Origin: Pseudoxanthomonas sp. J31
Lineage (GTDB): Bacteria > Pseudomonadota > Gammaproteobacteria > Xanthomonadales > Xanthomonadaceae
Direction of reading: 5' to 3'
Assembly (NCBI RefSeq): GCF_000510725.1
Contig: NZ_AZNZ01000011.1
Location: 1 to 64,000 of the forward strand
DNA length: 64,000 bases
Shown here: positions 12,620 to 21,389 of the stretch, piece by piece
How the letters are laid out: every line of letters starts with the position of its first letter
How positions within the stretch are numbered: position 1 is the stretch's first letter
Translations under genes and position numbers: made by a program
Notes under the pieces: model-generated
Database searches by the model: none
What the model saw: only the letters and a program-made list of their open reading frames with translations
What the model was told of the DNA's origin: nothing

Positions 12620-15600
12620 CTAAGGCACGGCTTCGCAACGCGCCGGACCGGGCGTGCCCGCATCCGCGGCGCAGGGCGGCAGCCATAGTTCGATCACGCG
12701 GCGGTTGCTGCGGATGGACGCGGCCAGCTCGCGCACCTGCACCTCCAGGCCAGGCTCCCGCGCCGCCAGCGCCGCGGCAATCCCGCGAGCACACTCGCGG
12801 TCGCCCTCGTTGCCGCGGCGGTGGACCAGCAGGGTCGGCCGCGGCCAGGGCGCGGGCGGATTGCGGCCATGGCGCTGCGCGGTGGCGACCACGTTCTCGA
12901 TGCCGGGCACGCGCACCGTATTCCCCAGCGCAGGGGCGATATCGGAGTCGCCCTTGACCAGGCCGGCGATCCAGGCACGGCTGGCCTCGTCATGCACCTG
13001 CACGTACAGGGTCATGGGCGACGCTTCCGTCCCGCATGCCGCGAGCGCGGGGACCCGCGCGGACGCCGGCGGTGCCGGAGCCGGCGCTTCGACCGGAAGC
13101 GGCGCCGGCACCGACGCCGGCCCCCTGCCCCCGCCGGGACCGGACTGCAGCGCAGTCGGCCCGTCGATGCCGGGCGCCTCCAGGTCCGCCGCGGCCTCCG
13201 GGTAGGTCGAGGCAGTACTGCCGCCGGCAGCCACGGCCGGTTCCGGCATGGCCATCGTGCCTGCATCCGCGGGCCGTTGCCGGTTGCACGCGGGCAAGCG
13301 TGCCAGCAGGGGATTCCTGCAGGGCTCCTGCTGCGGCGCGGGCATCCAGTACGGGTCGTCCTGGTCGGGGTGCGTGCCGCAGACGTCGTCGCATACCCAG
13401 TGGCGTGCCGGATCGCAGCTGTTCCCGGCGGGATCCGCGGGGACCTGGCATAGCGCCGCAAGCCCCGCGAGGCGGCTGGCCGCATGGCGGCGCACCCGCG
13501 CCGATACCCCACCGTAGCGCACTGCGTCGGCCAGCAGGCGCACGGCGCCGCGCTCGTCCGCGCCGGGCGGCTTGTCCGGACTCGCCTCGCGGATGGCATC
13601 CACGCGGTCCAGCACCGCCTCCACCGCCTGCTCGCGTGCGCTGCGTTCCTGCTGCCACTGCTGCAATGCCTGCGCCACCGGCAGCAGCAGCGTGCCCAGC
13701 ACGCCGACGCCGACGGTGGCCCCGATCGCGGCGGCCCTGGTTTCCGGGCGCCAGAACGGCACCGGCGCCTTCTGCGGCTCGGGCTTGGGCGGCCGCCGCA
13801 GCGGTTCCAGCACATTCCCCGGCCTTGGCGCCGGCATGTTCCAGCCGTGCACCTTCTCCAGCCACTCCGCCCGCAGCGCCCGTCCCATGTCCTCGCCCAG
13901 GCGGTGGTAGCTCTCCCACTGCGCCTCGTCGAAGAACTGGTCGGAGGTCGGCTGCTGCGGGAACAGCGGATGGCGGCGGGCATAGGCCAGCACGTCGGCG
14001 TCCAGCGACACGTGCAGGGCCGGCTTGACCACTAGCAGGGTGCCGAGCCGCCGCCGCGCCGGGTTGCTGCGGTTGTAGCAGATCCGCGCCAGCAGCACGC
14101 CGCGCGCGGTGTAGTTCTTGGCCAGGTCCTCCGGTGCCAGCACCGCCAGGTGCTCGCTGGCGACCGCGCCCATCGCGGCGGCGTCCTCCGGCGTGCAGAA
14201 CTCGATGTCGCAGTCGAAGTCGATGCGCGCCTTGCGCACCAGGTTCTCCAGGTCGTCGTACTCGTAGCGCGGGTCGGCGCCGCAGTCGGCGAGCACGATG
14301 AAGTCCAGCTGGCGCTGCAGCAGCGCGTGCACGCCGGTGTTCTCGAAGTGCCCGCCGTCGGACAGGTACCACCAGTCCTGGCACGGCCCGGCGAACGACG
14401 CCAGCGCCTCGCTGGCCAGCAGGCCGAACTTGGTCGTGCCCAGCCAGCGCCCGGCGCGCCGCAGCAGGCCGTCGCGCGCCGGCTCCTCCTGCGCTGCGCC
14501 CTCCTGGCGCGGACGCAGCCAGAACCCCAGGCGCGCCCCCACCATGAACAGCAGGACCGCCCAGCCCCGCGAGGTGTAGGAGCCCGCGCCCGGCGAGGCC
14601 GCCGCGCCGGAAATGGCGATCCAGCGCCCCAGGGTGCCCGGGTCGCGCATCTGCGCCAGCGGCAGGAAGCGGTCCCTGCCCAGCTCCATGCCGCGCGCGC
14701 TGATGGTGGCGGCCAGGCCCTTGCGGTCGGCGTTGTACATGCCGCTGGCCGCCTCGCGGGTCTGGTTCAGGCACACCCCGACCAGGTGCAGCGGGCCGCC
14801 GTTTTCCTCGGGACGGTGGCTGGACAGGTCGGTGTCGTCGCCCGGGACCACCGTGGTCACCGACCAGGCGTCGGGCGATTCCCGTTCGCCATCCAGGCGC
14901 GGGCCGAAGCGCTGCACGTTGCCCAGCGCCAGGTAGGCGCGCACCAGGCGCGCGCGGTAGAAGCCGTGCAGGGAGCTGGAATTGACCCAGTCGCGGTTGC
15001 GCTGGGTCAGCAGCACCCAGGCCAGCGCCAGCGCGCCCAGCACCGCCGCGCGCGCCCAGAACGGCAGGTAGGCCAGCACGCCGTCCTCGCCCCGCAACGG
15101 GGCGATGAACACCACCCACTGGACCAGCAGCACCCAGGCGCACACCACCAGCGCGCCGACCAGCAGGCCCAGCAGGTTCAGCAGCTTCGGCGTCCAGCGC
15201 GCATGCGGGCCATCCGAGGAGCGGGCCATGCGCTGCAGCGGTTCGCTCAACGCGCGCAGCAGCACCAGCAGGCTGCCCAGGGTCAGGCCGCCCTCCAGCC
15301 AGCGGTCGCCCTGTTCCAGCAGCTTGGCCACCTGCCAGGTAAGCACGTCGACCACGCCCAGCCCGGCCAGCCCCAGCGCCAGCGCATTGGCGCGGCGCAA
15401 GGCCTCGGTCAGGCGGTTGCGTTGCTGCGCCAGGCGGGTGTTGGGGCGTTCGTCCGAGCGCCCGGACAGGCGCAGGTACAGCCCGGCATGCCGGGCCAGG
15501 GTGCCGGCGGCGAACAGGCACAGGAAGAACGCCGCCGACGGCGCCGCCCAGGGCGGCTGCAGCCAGGCCAGGTCGCGCCCGGGCAGCAGCCACAGGCCCG

Positions 15601-16363
15601 CCAGCAGCAGCGCCAGCACCACCACGTCGGCCGCGCGCGGCGGCAGGATGGCCAGCAGCGGCGTCCCCGGCTCGTTGGCCTCCCGTGGCAGGTCGCGCAG
15701 GGTCCAGTACGGCACCAGGGTGCTGGAGGCCAGCAGCATCCACGCCGCCGCCGCGAGCACGAACCACGCCGACGCCCATGGTTGCCACTGCGCGGACAGC
15801 ACCAGGTCCAGGTCGTTGTGCAGGGCGTGCGGCAGCACCACCAGCACGCCCAGCAGCACCGCCAGCACCGCCATCTCCGCGTGCACCGCCAGCGCGCTGC
15901 GCAGGTAGGTGGCCACTGCCGCGCCGACGTCGCGCGCGCCGCGCGGGGTCAGGTAGCGGCCGTTGCGGCGCAGCCATTCCAGCAGCACCGAATCGCTGCG
16001 GGCGAAGGCGTTCTCGGCCTCGACCACGCCGATCTTCTGCACCACCCGGGTGAACGCGGCACCCACGTAGCCGCCGCCGGATACCGTGGACAGGTAGTCG
16101 AAGCGCTTCAGCAGGCCGTTCTGCGCCAGGCCGCGCAGCAGCCCCAGGCAGAAGGTCGCGCTGCGGATGCCGCCGCCGGACAGCGCCAGGCCGATGCGCG
16201 GCGCGCCGGGGTCGATGCCGGCGCGGGCGCGGCGCCGCTCCACCAGCCGCGCCTCCTCCCCGGCCAGGGCCGCGCGGTCCTGCAGCCCGGCCCCCTGTCC
16301 CAGCGTGCCGTCCATGTGTCCGGCGGCACGTTCCATCGGCGTGGACGCCTGCTCCCTATCCAT
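12620..16363 (-). CDS. Large membrane protein with patatin-like phospholipase domain
   Basis: A 1247-aa protein. Residues about 55-110 begin a patatin-like lipase: oxyanion loop LALSGGGIRSATF (about 60-71) and the nucleophile elbow STVSGGGYVG with Ser about 95. The catalytic Asp lies far downstream in YLSDGGHFENTGVHALL (Asp about 669). Between them lie at least seven hydrophobic segments (about 163-181, 199-216, 245-262, 275-296, 324-341, 393-423, 437-453), and another at about 915-935, so a membrane block interrupts the lipase domain. A Pro/Ala-rich stretch precedes a C-terminal ~120-aa domain resembling a LytR-C/SPOR-like fold (inference). ATG 16363 has AGGGAGGGG upstream. It is 36 bp downstream of the SH3b gene, in one unit. 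The substrate is unknown. Confidence 0.82.
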   Translation of the reverse strand: MDREQASTPMERAAGHMDGTLGQGAGLQDRAALAGEEARLVERRRARAGIDPGAPRIGLALSGGGIRSATFCLGLLRGLAQNGLLKRFDYLSTVSGGGYVGAAFTRVVQKIGVVEAENAFARSDSVLLEWLRRNGRYLTPRGARDVGAAVATYLRSALAVHAEMAVLAVLLGVLVVLPHALHNDLDLVLSAQWQPWASAWFVLAAAAWMLLASSTLVPYWTLRDLPREANEPGTPLLAILPPRAADVVVLALLLAGLWLLPGRDLAWLQPPWAAPSAAFFLCLFAAGTLARHAGLYLRLSGRSDERPNTRLAQQRNRLTEALRRANALALGLAGLGVVDVLTWQVAKLLEQGDRWLEGGLTLGSLLVLLRALSEPLQRMARSSDGPHARWTPKLLNLLGLLVGALVVCAWVLLVQWVVFIAPLRGEDGVLAYLPFWARAAVLGALALAWVLLTQRNRDWVNSSSLHGFYRARLVRAYLALGNVQRFGPRLDGERESPDAWSVTTVVPGDDTDLSSHRPEENGGPLHLVGVCLNQTREAASGMYNADRKGLAATISARGMELGRDRFLPLAQMRDPGTLGRWIAISGAAASPGAGSYTSRGWAVLLFMVGARLGFWLRPRQEGAAQEEPARDGLLRRAGRWLGTTKFGLLASEALASFAGPCQDWWYLSDGGHFENTGVHALLQRQLDFIVLADCGADPRYEYDDLENLVRKARIDFDCDIEFCTPEDAAAMGAVASEHLAVLAPEDLAKNYTARGVLLARICYNRSNPARRRLGTLLVVKPALHVSLDADVLAYARRHPLFPQQPTSDQFFDEAQWESYHRLGEDMGRALRAEWLEKVHGWNMPAPRPGNVLEPLRRPPKPEPQKAPVPFWRPETRAAAIGATVGVGVLGTLLLPVAQALQQWQQERSAREQAVEAVLDRVDAIREASPDKPPGADERGAVRLLADAVRYGGVSARVRRHAASRLAGLAALCQVPADPAGNSCDPARHWVCDDVCGTHPDQDDPYWMPAPQQEPCRNPLLARLPACNRQRPADAGTMAMPEPAVAAGGSTASTYPEAAADLEAPGIDGPTALQSGPGGGRGPASVPAPLPVEAPAPAPPASARVPALAACGTEASPMTLYVQVHDEASRAWIAGLVKGDSDIAPALGNTVRVPGIENVVATAQRHGRNPPAPWPRPTLLVHRRGNEGDRECARGIAAALAAREPGLEVQVRELAASIRSNRRVIELWLPPCAADAGTPGPARCEAVP

Positions 16364-16399
16364 ATCCCCTCCCTGGCGGCGCTGGGCACGCCCGCCGTC

Positions 16400-17296
16400 T
16401 CAGTCATGGATCCAGAACGAAGTGCTCCTGAACGTGGCCGAGGTCCACCAGCGCGGCGTCCCGAACTGGAAGTTCTCGCGTCCGGCATTGCTCTGCAGCG
16501 GCGCGTGGACCCGCCCGTTCCTGCGGTCGGCCTGCCGCGTACCCTTCTCCGGCACCACCGGGCAGATATGGCCGGGGCTCTCGCTGTTGGCGTTCTTCCC
16601 CGAGACCAGGCAGACCGCGCCGGCATTGGCCGCCGCCTGCAGTGCGTCCAGGTCGAACTCCCGGCGCCAGCCGAACTGCGGCCCGAACTCCGGCAGCCAG
16701 TCGTGCAGGCTGTTGGCGTTGAGCTCGCGCACGGTCTGGTCGTACACCACCGCCACGCTCCTGCCGGAGTTGAGCGCGCTGATCGCGGTCGCCGTCCACC
16801 ACACCCGCGGCAGGTAGGCGCCGGCCAGGAAGCAGTAGTCGTAGCTGTAGATGTTGCAGAAGGTGCTGCTGCCCTTGCGCAGGTAGCGCGCGCTCCTGTC
16901 CACCCGCAGCCAGTGCACGATCTCCAGCAGCTGCGCGGCGCGCGCGGCCGGCGTGCGGGCATCGCGCCGCGGCGCGCCGGCCTCGTTGAGCGCGAAGGCG
17001 CGGCCGCCGTCGCGGCCGCGGGTGACCGGCTGGCTGGTCTGCAGGTGCACCTCCACCAGCTTCTTCGCCACCGCCTCCGGGGGCGCCTTTTCCGGTCCGG
17101 CCACCAGGTAGGCGGAGGAGACATAGCCCTCGACCGGGGTGCCGTCCAGCCGGGTGCGGATCTTCCACCAGGGCGCCGCCGCCTTCTCCAGCAGTTCCAC
17201 CTCGTGCCCGCGCGGCAACAGGCCGATGCGGTTGGTCGAAACCACCCTGGGCGAGGACCGCAGGTTCAATTCCGACGCACGTACGACGTACTTCAT
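16400..17296 (-). CDS. SH3b-domain protein with putative Cys/His hydrolase domain
   Basis: A 298-aa protein. Residues 1-66 form a bacterial SH3 domain (MKYVVRASELNLRSSP..., ending VEGYVSSAYLV), usually a wall- or peptide-binding module. The second half contains SSTFCNIYSYDYCFLAGAYLP (Cys about 147) and, about 95 residues later, SPGHICPVVPEKG (His about 243), an order and spacing reminiscent of NlpC/P60 or CHAP-like cysteine hydrolases. No signal peptide is evident, so if it acts on peptidoglycan it needs another exit route. ATG 17296 has GGAGG upstream. It is the first gene of a unit with the patatin-like protein. The catalytic role is inferred from the motif only. Confidence 0.7.
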   Translation of the reverse strand: MKYVVRASELNLRSSPRVVSTNRIGLLPRGHEVELLEKAAAPWWKIRTRLDGTPVEGYVSSAYLVAGPEKAPPEAVAKKLVEVHLQTSQPVTRGRDGGRAFALNEAGAPRRDARTPAARAAQLLEIVHWLRVDRSARYLRKGSSTFCNIYSYDYCFLAGAYLPRVWWTATAISALNSGRSVAVVYDQTVRELNANSLHDWLPEFGPQFGWRREFDLDALQAAANAGAVCLVSGKNANSESPGHICPVVPEKGTRQADRRNGRVHAPLQSNAGRENFQFGTPRWWTSATFRSTSFWIHD

Positions 17297-17602
17297 GCTG
17301 CCTCCATGGAGGACAACGGGACATCGGCATGTGGCGAGGCGGCGGGGTCGTGGTGGGCGGGCCCCGGCGGTCGTCGCGCGTCGGCCATGCACCCGCCACG
17401 GCGGGTCGTCCGGCGCTGTATCCGGGCCGGTGCGCAGGGCAAGGGGCCGTGGCCCGGGCCGGGAAACGGGCGGAGTTTGCGCCTCGGCCGGCGCCGGCGC
17501 CAGTCCCCCCGGCGCGGCGGCGGGAGCGCCGGCGGCGCCTGCCGCGGGCCGCTGGCCGGTCCGTGCCGGCGGACCAGGCGCGGCAACGGCGGCCCCTGAC
17601 GC
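17297..17602. other. Gene-free GC-rich interval
   Basis: 306 bp between the SH3b gene and the end of orn. It is very GC-rich with Pro/Arg/Ala-type open frames in several phases, none with a ribosome-binding site or recognisable protein. It should hold the promoter of the SH3b-patatin unit and the 3' end of orn; no clear terminator or promoter motif is visible. Confidence 0.5.
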
Positions 17603-18172
17603 TCAGGCCGCCGGCAGCCCGGCGAACTTGCCCAGGAACTGGCGGTAGTGGCGCAGCTCGGCGATCGAATCGTGCACGTCGCTCAGCGCGGTATGCGCGG
17701 CCTGCTTGCCGACCCCGGCCAGCACCTCCGGGCACCAGCGGCGGGCCAGCTCCTTGAGCGTGCTCACGTCCAGGTTGCGGTAGTGGAAGTACTGCTCCAG
17801 CCGCGGCATCAGCCGGTGCAGGAAGCGGCGGTCCTGGCAGATCGAGTTGCCGCACATCGGCGAGGCCTTGGCCGGTACCCACTCGTTGAGGAAGGCCACG
17901 GTGCGGGCCTCGGCCTGGGCCAGGGTCACGTCGCTGTCCAGCACCCGCTGCCACAGGCCGGAACGGCTGTGCTGGTTGCGGTTCCACTCGTCCATCGCCT
18001 GCAGGGTCTCCAGCGGATGGGCGATGGCCAGCTCGGGGCCCTCGGCCAGCACGTTGAGCTGGGCGTCGGTGACGACGGTGGCGATCTCGAGGATGGAATC
18101 GCGGTCGGTGTCCAGGCCGGTCATCTCCAGGTCGATCCAGATCAGGCGGTCCATTCCTGCGGCCATGGCCAT
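17603..18172 (-). CDS. orn: Oligoribonuclease
   Basis: A 3'-5' exoribonuclease of the DEDDh family that degrades 2-5 nt RNAs and pGpG in the cytoplasm. Visible motifs: Exo [39 protein letters not shown], Exo II region [20 protein letters not shown], and Exo [24 protein letters not shown] with the catalytic His and Asp. Starts are possible at 18172, 18166 or 18154; the first is used because a GGAG lies 12 bp upstream, giving 189 aa (family 180-195). It is divergent from the DUF2721 gene, sharing a 91-bp promoter region. Confidence 0.95.
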   Translation of the reverse strand: MAMAAGMDRLIWIDLEMTGLDTDRDSILEIATVVTDAQLNVLAEGPELAIAHPLETLQAMDEWNRNQHSRSGLWQRVLDSDVTLAQAEARTVAFLNEWVPAKASPMCGNSICQDRRFLHRLMPRLEQYFHYRNLDVSTLKELARRWCPEVLAGVGKQAAHTALSDVHDSIAELRHYRQFLGKFAGLPAA

Positions 18173-18263
18173 GCGCTTGCGGAACTCCAACGGTGATGGG
18201 GCCGCGCTTGCGGGCGCGGCGGGGGCTGGCATGATACCGCAGGTCCCCATCCACGCCCGGTCG

Positions 18264-18728
18264 ATGCAAGAGTCGAGCACCCATGCCATCCTGGCCGCGA
18301 TGCTGGCGCCGGCCTTCTTCCTGACAGCCACCGCCTCGCTGCTGCTGTCGGCCAACAACCGCCTGGCCCGGATCATCGACCGCGCGCGGACCCTGCTGCG
18401 GGAACTGCCGGAAGTGCGCGACGAGCGCGAGCGGCAGCTGTACGAGAAGCGCATCGCCCTGCAGCGCCTGCGTAGCCTGCTGATGCTGCGCGCCGGGCAG
18501 CTGCTGTACATCGCCATCAGCTGCTTCGTCGGCACCAGCCTGGCGGTGGCCGTGGACAACTTCGCCGGGCACCGCCTGGGCTCGCTGCCGATCTGGCTGG
18601 CTTCGGCCGGGGTGCTGTCGATGTTTGCCGCCAGCTTCCTGCTGGCGCGCGAGTCCACCCTGGCGGTGACCGCGATCAACGAGGAAATGGACCACCGCCC
18701 CACCCGGCCGCTGCCGCCGGGGGGCTGA
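18264..18728 (+). CDS. DUF2721 family inner-membrane protein
   Basis: A 154-aa membrane protein of the DUF2721 family, of unknown function. Three hydrophobic segments are visible: about 8-30 ([20 protein letters not shown]), about 75-98 ([21 protein letters not shown]) and about 105-125 ([20 protein letters not shown]). A charged amphipathic helix ([20 protein letters not shown]) lies between the first two. ATG 18264 is used; an alternative at about 18231 adds a short non-hydrophobic leader. It is divergent from orn. Confidence 0.8.
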   Translation: MQESSTHAILAAMLAPAFFLTATASLLLSANNRLARIIDRARTLLRELPEVRDERERQLYEKRIALQRLRSLLMLRAGQLLYIAISCFVGTSLAVAVDNFAGHRLGSLPIWLASAGVLSMFAASFLLARESTLAVTAINEEMDHRPTRPLPPGG

Positions 18729-18735
18729 ACCGGGC

Positions 18736-19803
18736 TCAGACCGGCGGCTTGCCGCGCTTGGCCCGGAAGTAGTTGGTCAGGCGCCGCCCGGCCTCCTCGC
18801 CCAGCACCCCGCCCTGCACCAGCACGCGGTGGTTGTGGCGCGGGTCGCCGATGACGTCGAACACACTGCCGCAGGCGCCGGTCTTGGGATCGGCCGCGCC
18901 GTAGACCACTCGCGCGACGCGGGCATGGACCAGGGCCATGGCGCACATCGCGCAGGGTTCCAGCGTCACGTACAGGGTGGCGCCGACCAGGCGGTGGTTG
19001 GCCAACGCCCGGCCGGCCTGGCGCAGGGCCATGATCTCGGCATGCGCGCTGGGATCGTGGTCGGCGATGTTGCGGTTCCAGCCCTCGCCGATCACCTCGC
19101 CTCCGGCCGAGACCACCACCGCGCCCACCGGGATCTCGTCGTATTCCTTCTCCGCGCGCTCGGCCAGGGCCAGGGCCTGGCGCATGTACCGCTCGTCGGC
19201 GGCCGGGTCGACCGGCAACGTCCGCGCCGGCTCGCGCGCGTCCAGCAGCTTCCACAGGATCCGGGTCGCGCCCAGCCCGCCCAGCGGCTTGTAGGCGTAC
19301 TCGGGGATGTCGCCGGCGGTGTGGTAGCCCAGGCGGCGGTAGAACGCGGTGGCGCCCTCGATCAGCGAGGCATCCAGGGTAAGCAGGCGGCGGCCGCGCT
19401 CGCGCGCTGCCTGTTCCAGCGCCTGCACCAGGGCCGCACCGACGCCGCGGCCGCGGGCCGCCGGCGCGGTCATCACCTTGGTCAGCTCGGCGCGGTGCGG
19501 CTGGCTGGGCGCCTGCACCAGGGCCAGCGAACCGGTGGCCAGCAGCTGGCCGTCCTGCCAGGCGCACAGCACCACGCGCTCGCCGCGCGCGACCGCCTCC
19601 AGCGCGCCGCGCCAGAACGCACGCGCCTCGTCCAGCGGCAGCGGGTGCATGAAGCCGACCGAGCCGTTGTTGGCGACGGTCTCCACCAGCAGCGCGGACA
19701 GGGCCTCGATGTCGGCCGGCGAGGCCGGACCGATGCGTGCCGCCGATGCCGGCGCCTCCCCAGGGGCCGCGGACGCCGGGACCGCGGATATCTGTTCTGC
19801 CAC
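18736..19803 (-). CDS. tadA: GNAT acetyltransferase - tRNA adenosine deaminase (TadA) fusion
   Basis: A 355-aa two-domain protein. The N-terminal ~175 residues are a GNAT acetyltransferase: acetyl-CoA loop [19 protein letters not shown] (about 113-131) and the FYRRLGYH motif. The C-terminal ~155 residues are TadA, which deaminates A34 to inosine in tRNA-Arg(ACG): [10 protein letters not shown], zinc-binding SAHAEIMAL (His about 254, Glu about 256) and [14 protein letters not shown] (Cys about 284 and 287). Both active sites look intact and the frame is continuous with no stop between domains. The start is uncertain: GTG 19803 has a GGAAAG upstream, while GTG 19824 adds seven residues. TadA is normally a stand-alone ~165-aa protein, so the fused acetyltransferase is unusual. 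Confidence 0.88.
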   Translation of the reverse strand: MAEQISAVPASAAPGEAPASAARIGPASPADIEALSALLVETVANNGSVGFMHPLPLDEARAFWRGALEAVARGERVVLCAWQDGQLLATGSLALVQAPSQPHRAELTKVMTAPAARGRGVGAALVQALEQAARERGRRLLTLDASLIEGATAFYRRLGYHTAGDIPEYAYKPLGGLGATRILWKLLDAREPARTLPVDPAADERYMRQALALAERAEKEYDEIPVGAVVVSAGGEVIGEGWNRNIADHDPSAHAEIMALRQAGRALANHRLVGATLYVTLEPCAMCAMALVHARVARVVYGAADPKTGACGSVFDVIGDPRHNHRVLVQGGVLGEEAGRRLTNYFRAKRGKPPV

Positions 19804-19923
19804 TGCGCGCTTTCCGCAAAACACCAGGGACGCATTTTACGCCTGACCCGCGCCGCGGCAGGCCTGCCGGCCGGGGCAGGCGAACCTTGCCTGGCCGGCG
19901 ACCATCGCCGGCGGGCGCCGCGA

Positions 19924-20385
19924 CTACTGCGCCGGGTTGAGCATCAGCCCGTACCGCCGATTGCCGTCGCGCGGCAGGTAGAACTCGCGCTCGCCGCTGC
20001 GCGGCAGGCGCACGATGGCCTTGCGCGTGGCATCCACCAGTACCAGCGACTGGTCGCGGCCGTCGATCAGCCAGGCAAACGCCTCGCCTTCCAGGCCCAG
20101 CGAGGCGAGGCAGGCCGGATCCGCCTCCAGCGCATGCCCGCCGAGGTTGGGCGTGGCCTGCAGCGTGACCGGGCAGACGCTGCCGCCCTCGGTGTCCTCC
20201 CACAGGTCCCAGGCGCCGGCGAGGGCGACGATCTCCGGTCCGGGCGCGTCCGCGATGCCGTCGTCTTCCGTGGCCTTTCCGTGCGCGGGAGCCGTGGCCG
20301 GCACCGGGGATGCCGGCTGGCTGCAGCCGGCCAGCAGGAGTAGCACCGCCAGCAGGAAGGTCGACAGGCAGATGCGCCCGGCCAT
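19924..20385 (-). CDS. Protease inhibitor Inh/AprI-like lipoprotein
   Basis: A 153-aa predicted lipoprotein. The signal ends in [10 protein letters not shown] (lipobox Cys about 21), followed by a Pro/Ala-rich linker. The ~100-residue C-terminal part resembles the Inh (AprI) inhibitor of serralysin-type metalloproteases: [49 protein letters not shown] and a pair of conserved Cys. Inh proteins are normally periplasmic; lipid anchoring would hold this one at a membrane. No serralysin gene is visible in the window. ATG 20385 is chosen because it opens the signal peptide. Confidence 0.75.
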   Translation of the reverse strand: MAGRICLSTFLLAVLLLLAGCSQPASPVPATAPAHGKATEDDGIADAPGPEIVALAGAWDLWEDTEGGSVCPVTLQATPNLGGHALEADPACLASLGLEGEAFAWLIDGRDQSLVLVDATRKAIVRLPRSGEREFYLPRDGNRRYGLMLNPAQ

Positions 20386-20652
20386 CACCGCACCGCGCCC
20401 GTGGCAGCGTGGAACAGGTGGTCGCAGGGATCGACCCGGCCTGGCGCCGGCTCCGGCACCGTCCTGCCGGCCGGCAAAGGCGAACGCGGCCGGCGGGTCG
20501 CGCAGGGCCGGCGATCGCACGTGGCAGTCCAGACGCATGGCATCCCCCGGGCATCGGAATGGAGTCCCCCGCCGCGGCGAAGGACGCGCGGGCAGTCTAC
20601 CCGGGCGGCACGCGCGGCGCCGGGCGGCATTGGTGGAGGTGCGCTTGCCGGG

Positions 20653-21330
20653 TCAGCGCAGCAGGGCCAGCAGCGCCTCGGCCGCCGGCGCCGAGGAGGC
20701 CGGGTTCTGCCCGGTCACCAGCAGGCCGTCGCTGACCACGTGGGGCTGGAAGTCGGCCCCCTTGGAGTACTCGCCGCCGTTGTCGCGCAGCATGGCCTCC
20801 ACCGAGAACGGCACCACCCCGGTCAGACCCACCGCGGCTTCCTCGCTATCGCTGAAGCCGGTGACCTTGCGCCCCTGCACCAGCGGCGCGCCGTCGGCAC
20901 CGCGCACCCGCCGCAGCGCGGCCGGGCCATGGCAGACCGCGCCCAGCGGCTTGCCGGCTTCGGCCGCGCGCGCGGCCAGGGCGATCGAGCGTGGATCCTC
21001 GGCCAGGTCCCACAGCGGGCCGTGGCCGCCTGGATAGAACAGCGCGTCGAAGTCGTCCATCGACACCTCGGCCAGCGGCCGGGTGTTGGCAAGCGCCGCC
21101 ATCGCCGCGGCATCGCCCTGGAAGCGCCGGGTATCGTCGGTCTGCGACTCCGGCGCATCGCTGCGCGGGTCCAGCGGAGGCTGCCCGCCGCGGGGCGAGG
21201 CCAGCACCACCTCGGCCCCGGCATCGCGGAAGCGCCAGTACGGCGCGGCCAGTTCCTCCAGCCAGAAGCCGGTCTTCTCGCCGGTCTCGCCCAGGCGATC
21301 GTGGGACGTCAGTACCACCAGGATCTTCAT
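20653..21330 (-). CDS. DJ-1/PfpI family protein (Hsp31-like glyoxalase III)
   Basis: A 225-aa protein of the class I glutamine amidotransferase-like DJ-1 superfamily. The nucleophile elbow is GAVCHGPAALRRV (Cys about 137). KILVVLTSH...GEKTGFWLEELAAPYWRF and YPGGHGPLWDLAEDP are characteristic of the HchA/Hsp31 group that removes methylglyoxal (glyoxalase III) and may deglycate proteins. ATG 21330 has GGAG 9 bases upstream. It lies 59 bp downstream of an aldo/keto reductase on the same strand, so both may detoxify reactive carbonyls; this is inference from context. Confidence 0.87.
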   Translation of the reverse strand: MKILVVLTSHDRLGETGEKTGFWLEELAAPYWRFRDAGAEVVLASPRGGQPPLDPRSDAPESQTDDTRRFQGDAAAMAALANTRPLAEVSMDDFDALFYPGGHGPLWDLAEDPRSIALAARAAEAGKPLGAVCHGPAALRRVRGADGAPLVQGRKVTGFSDSEEAAVGLTGVVPFSVEAMLRDNGGEYSKGADFQPHVVSDGLLVTGQNPASSAPAAEALLALLR

Positions 21331-21389
21331 GTGCCTGCTCCTGTCGGAAAGTCCAACGGTTGCGCCCGCCTGCGCCCCGGCGCCGGGGG

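Noticed and set aside
17293-17586. A 97-aa minus-strand frame upstream of the SH3b gene
   Set aside because: Pro/Arg-rich composition, no ribosome-binding site and overlap with the SH3b start; treated as non-coding.
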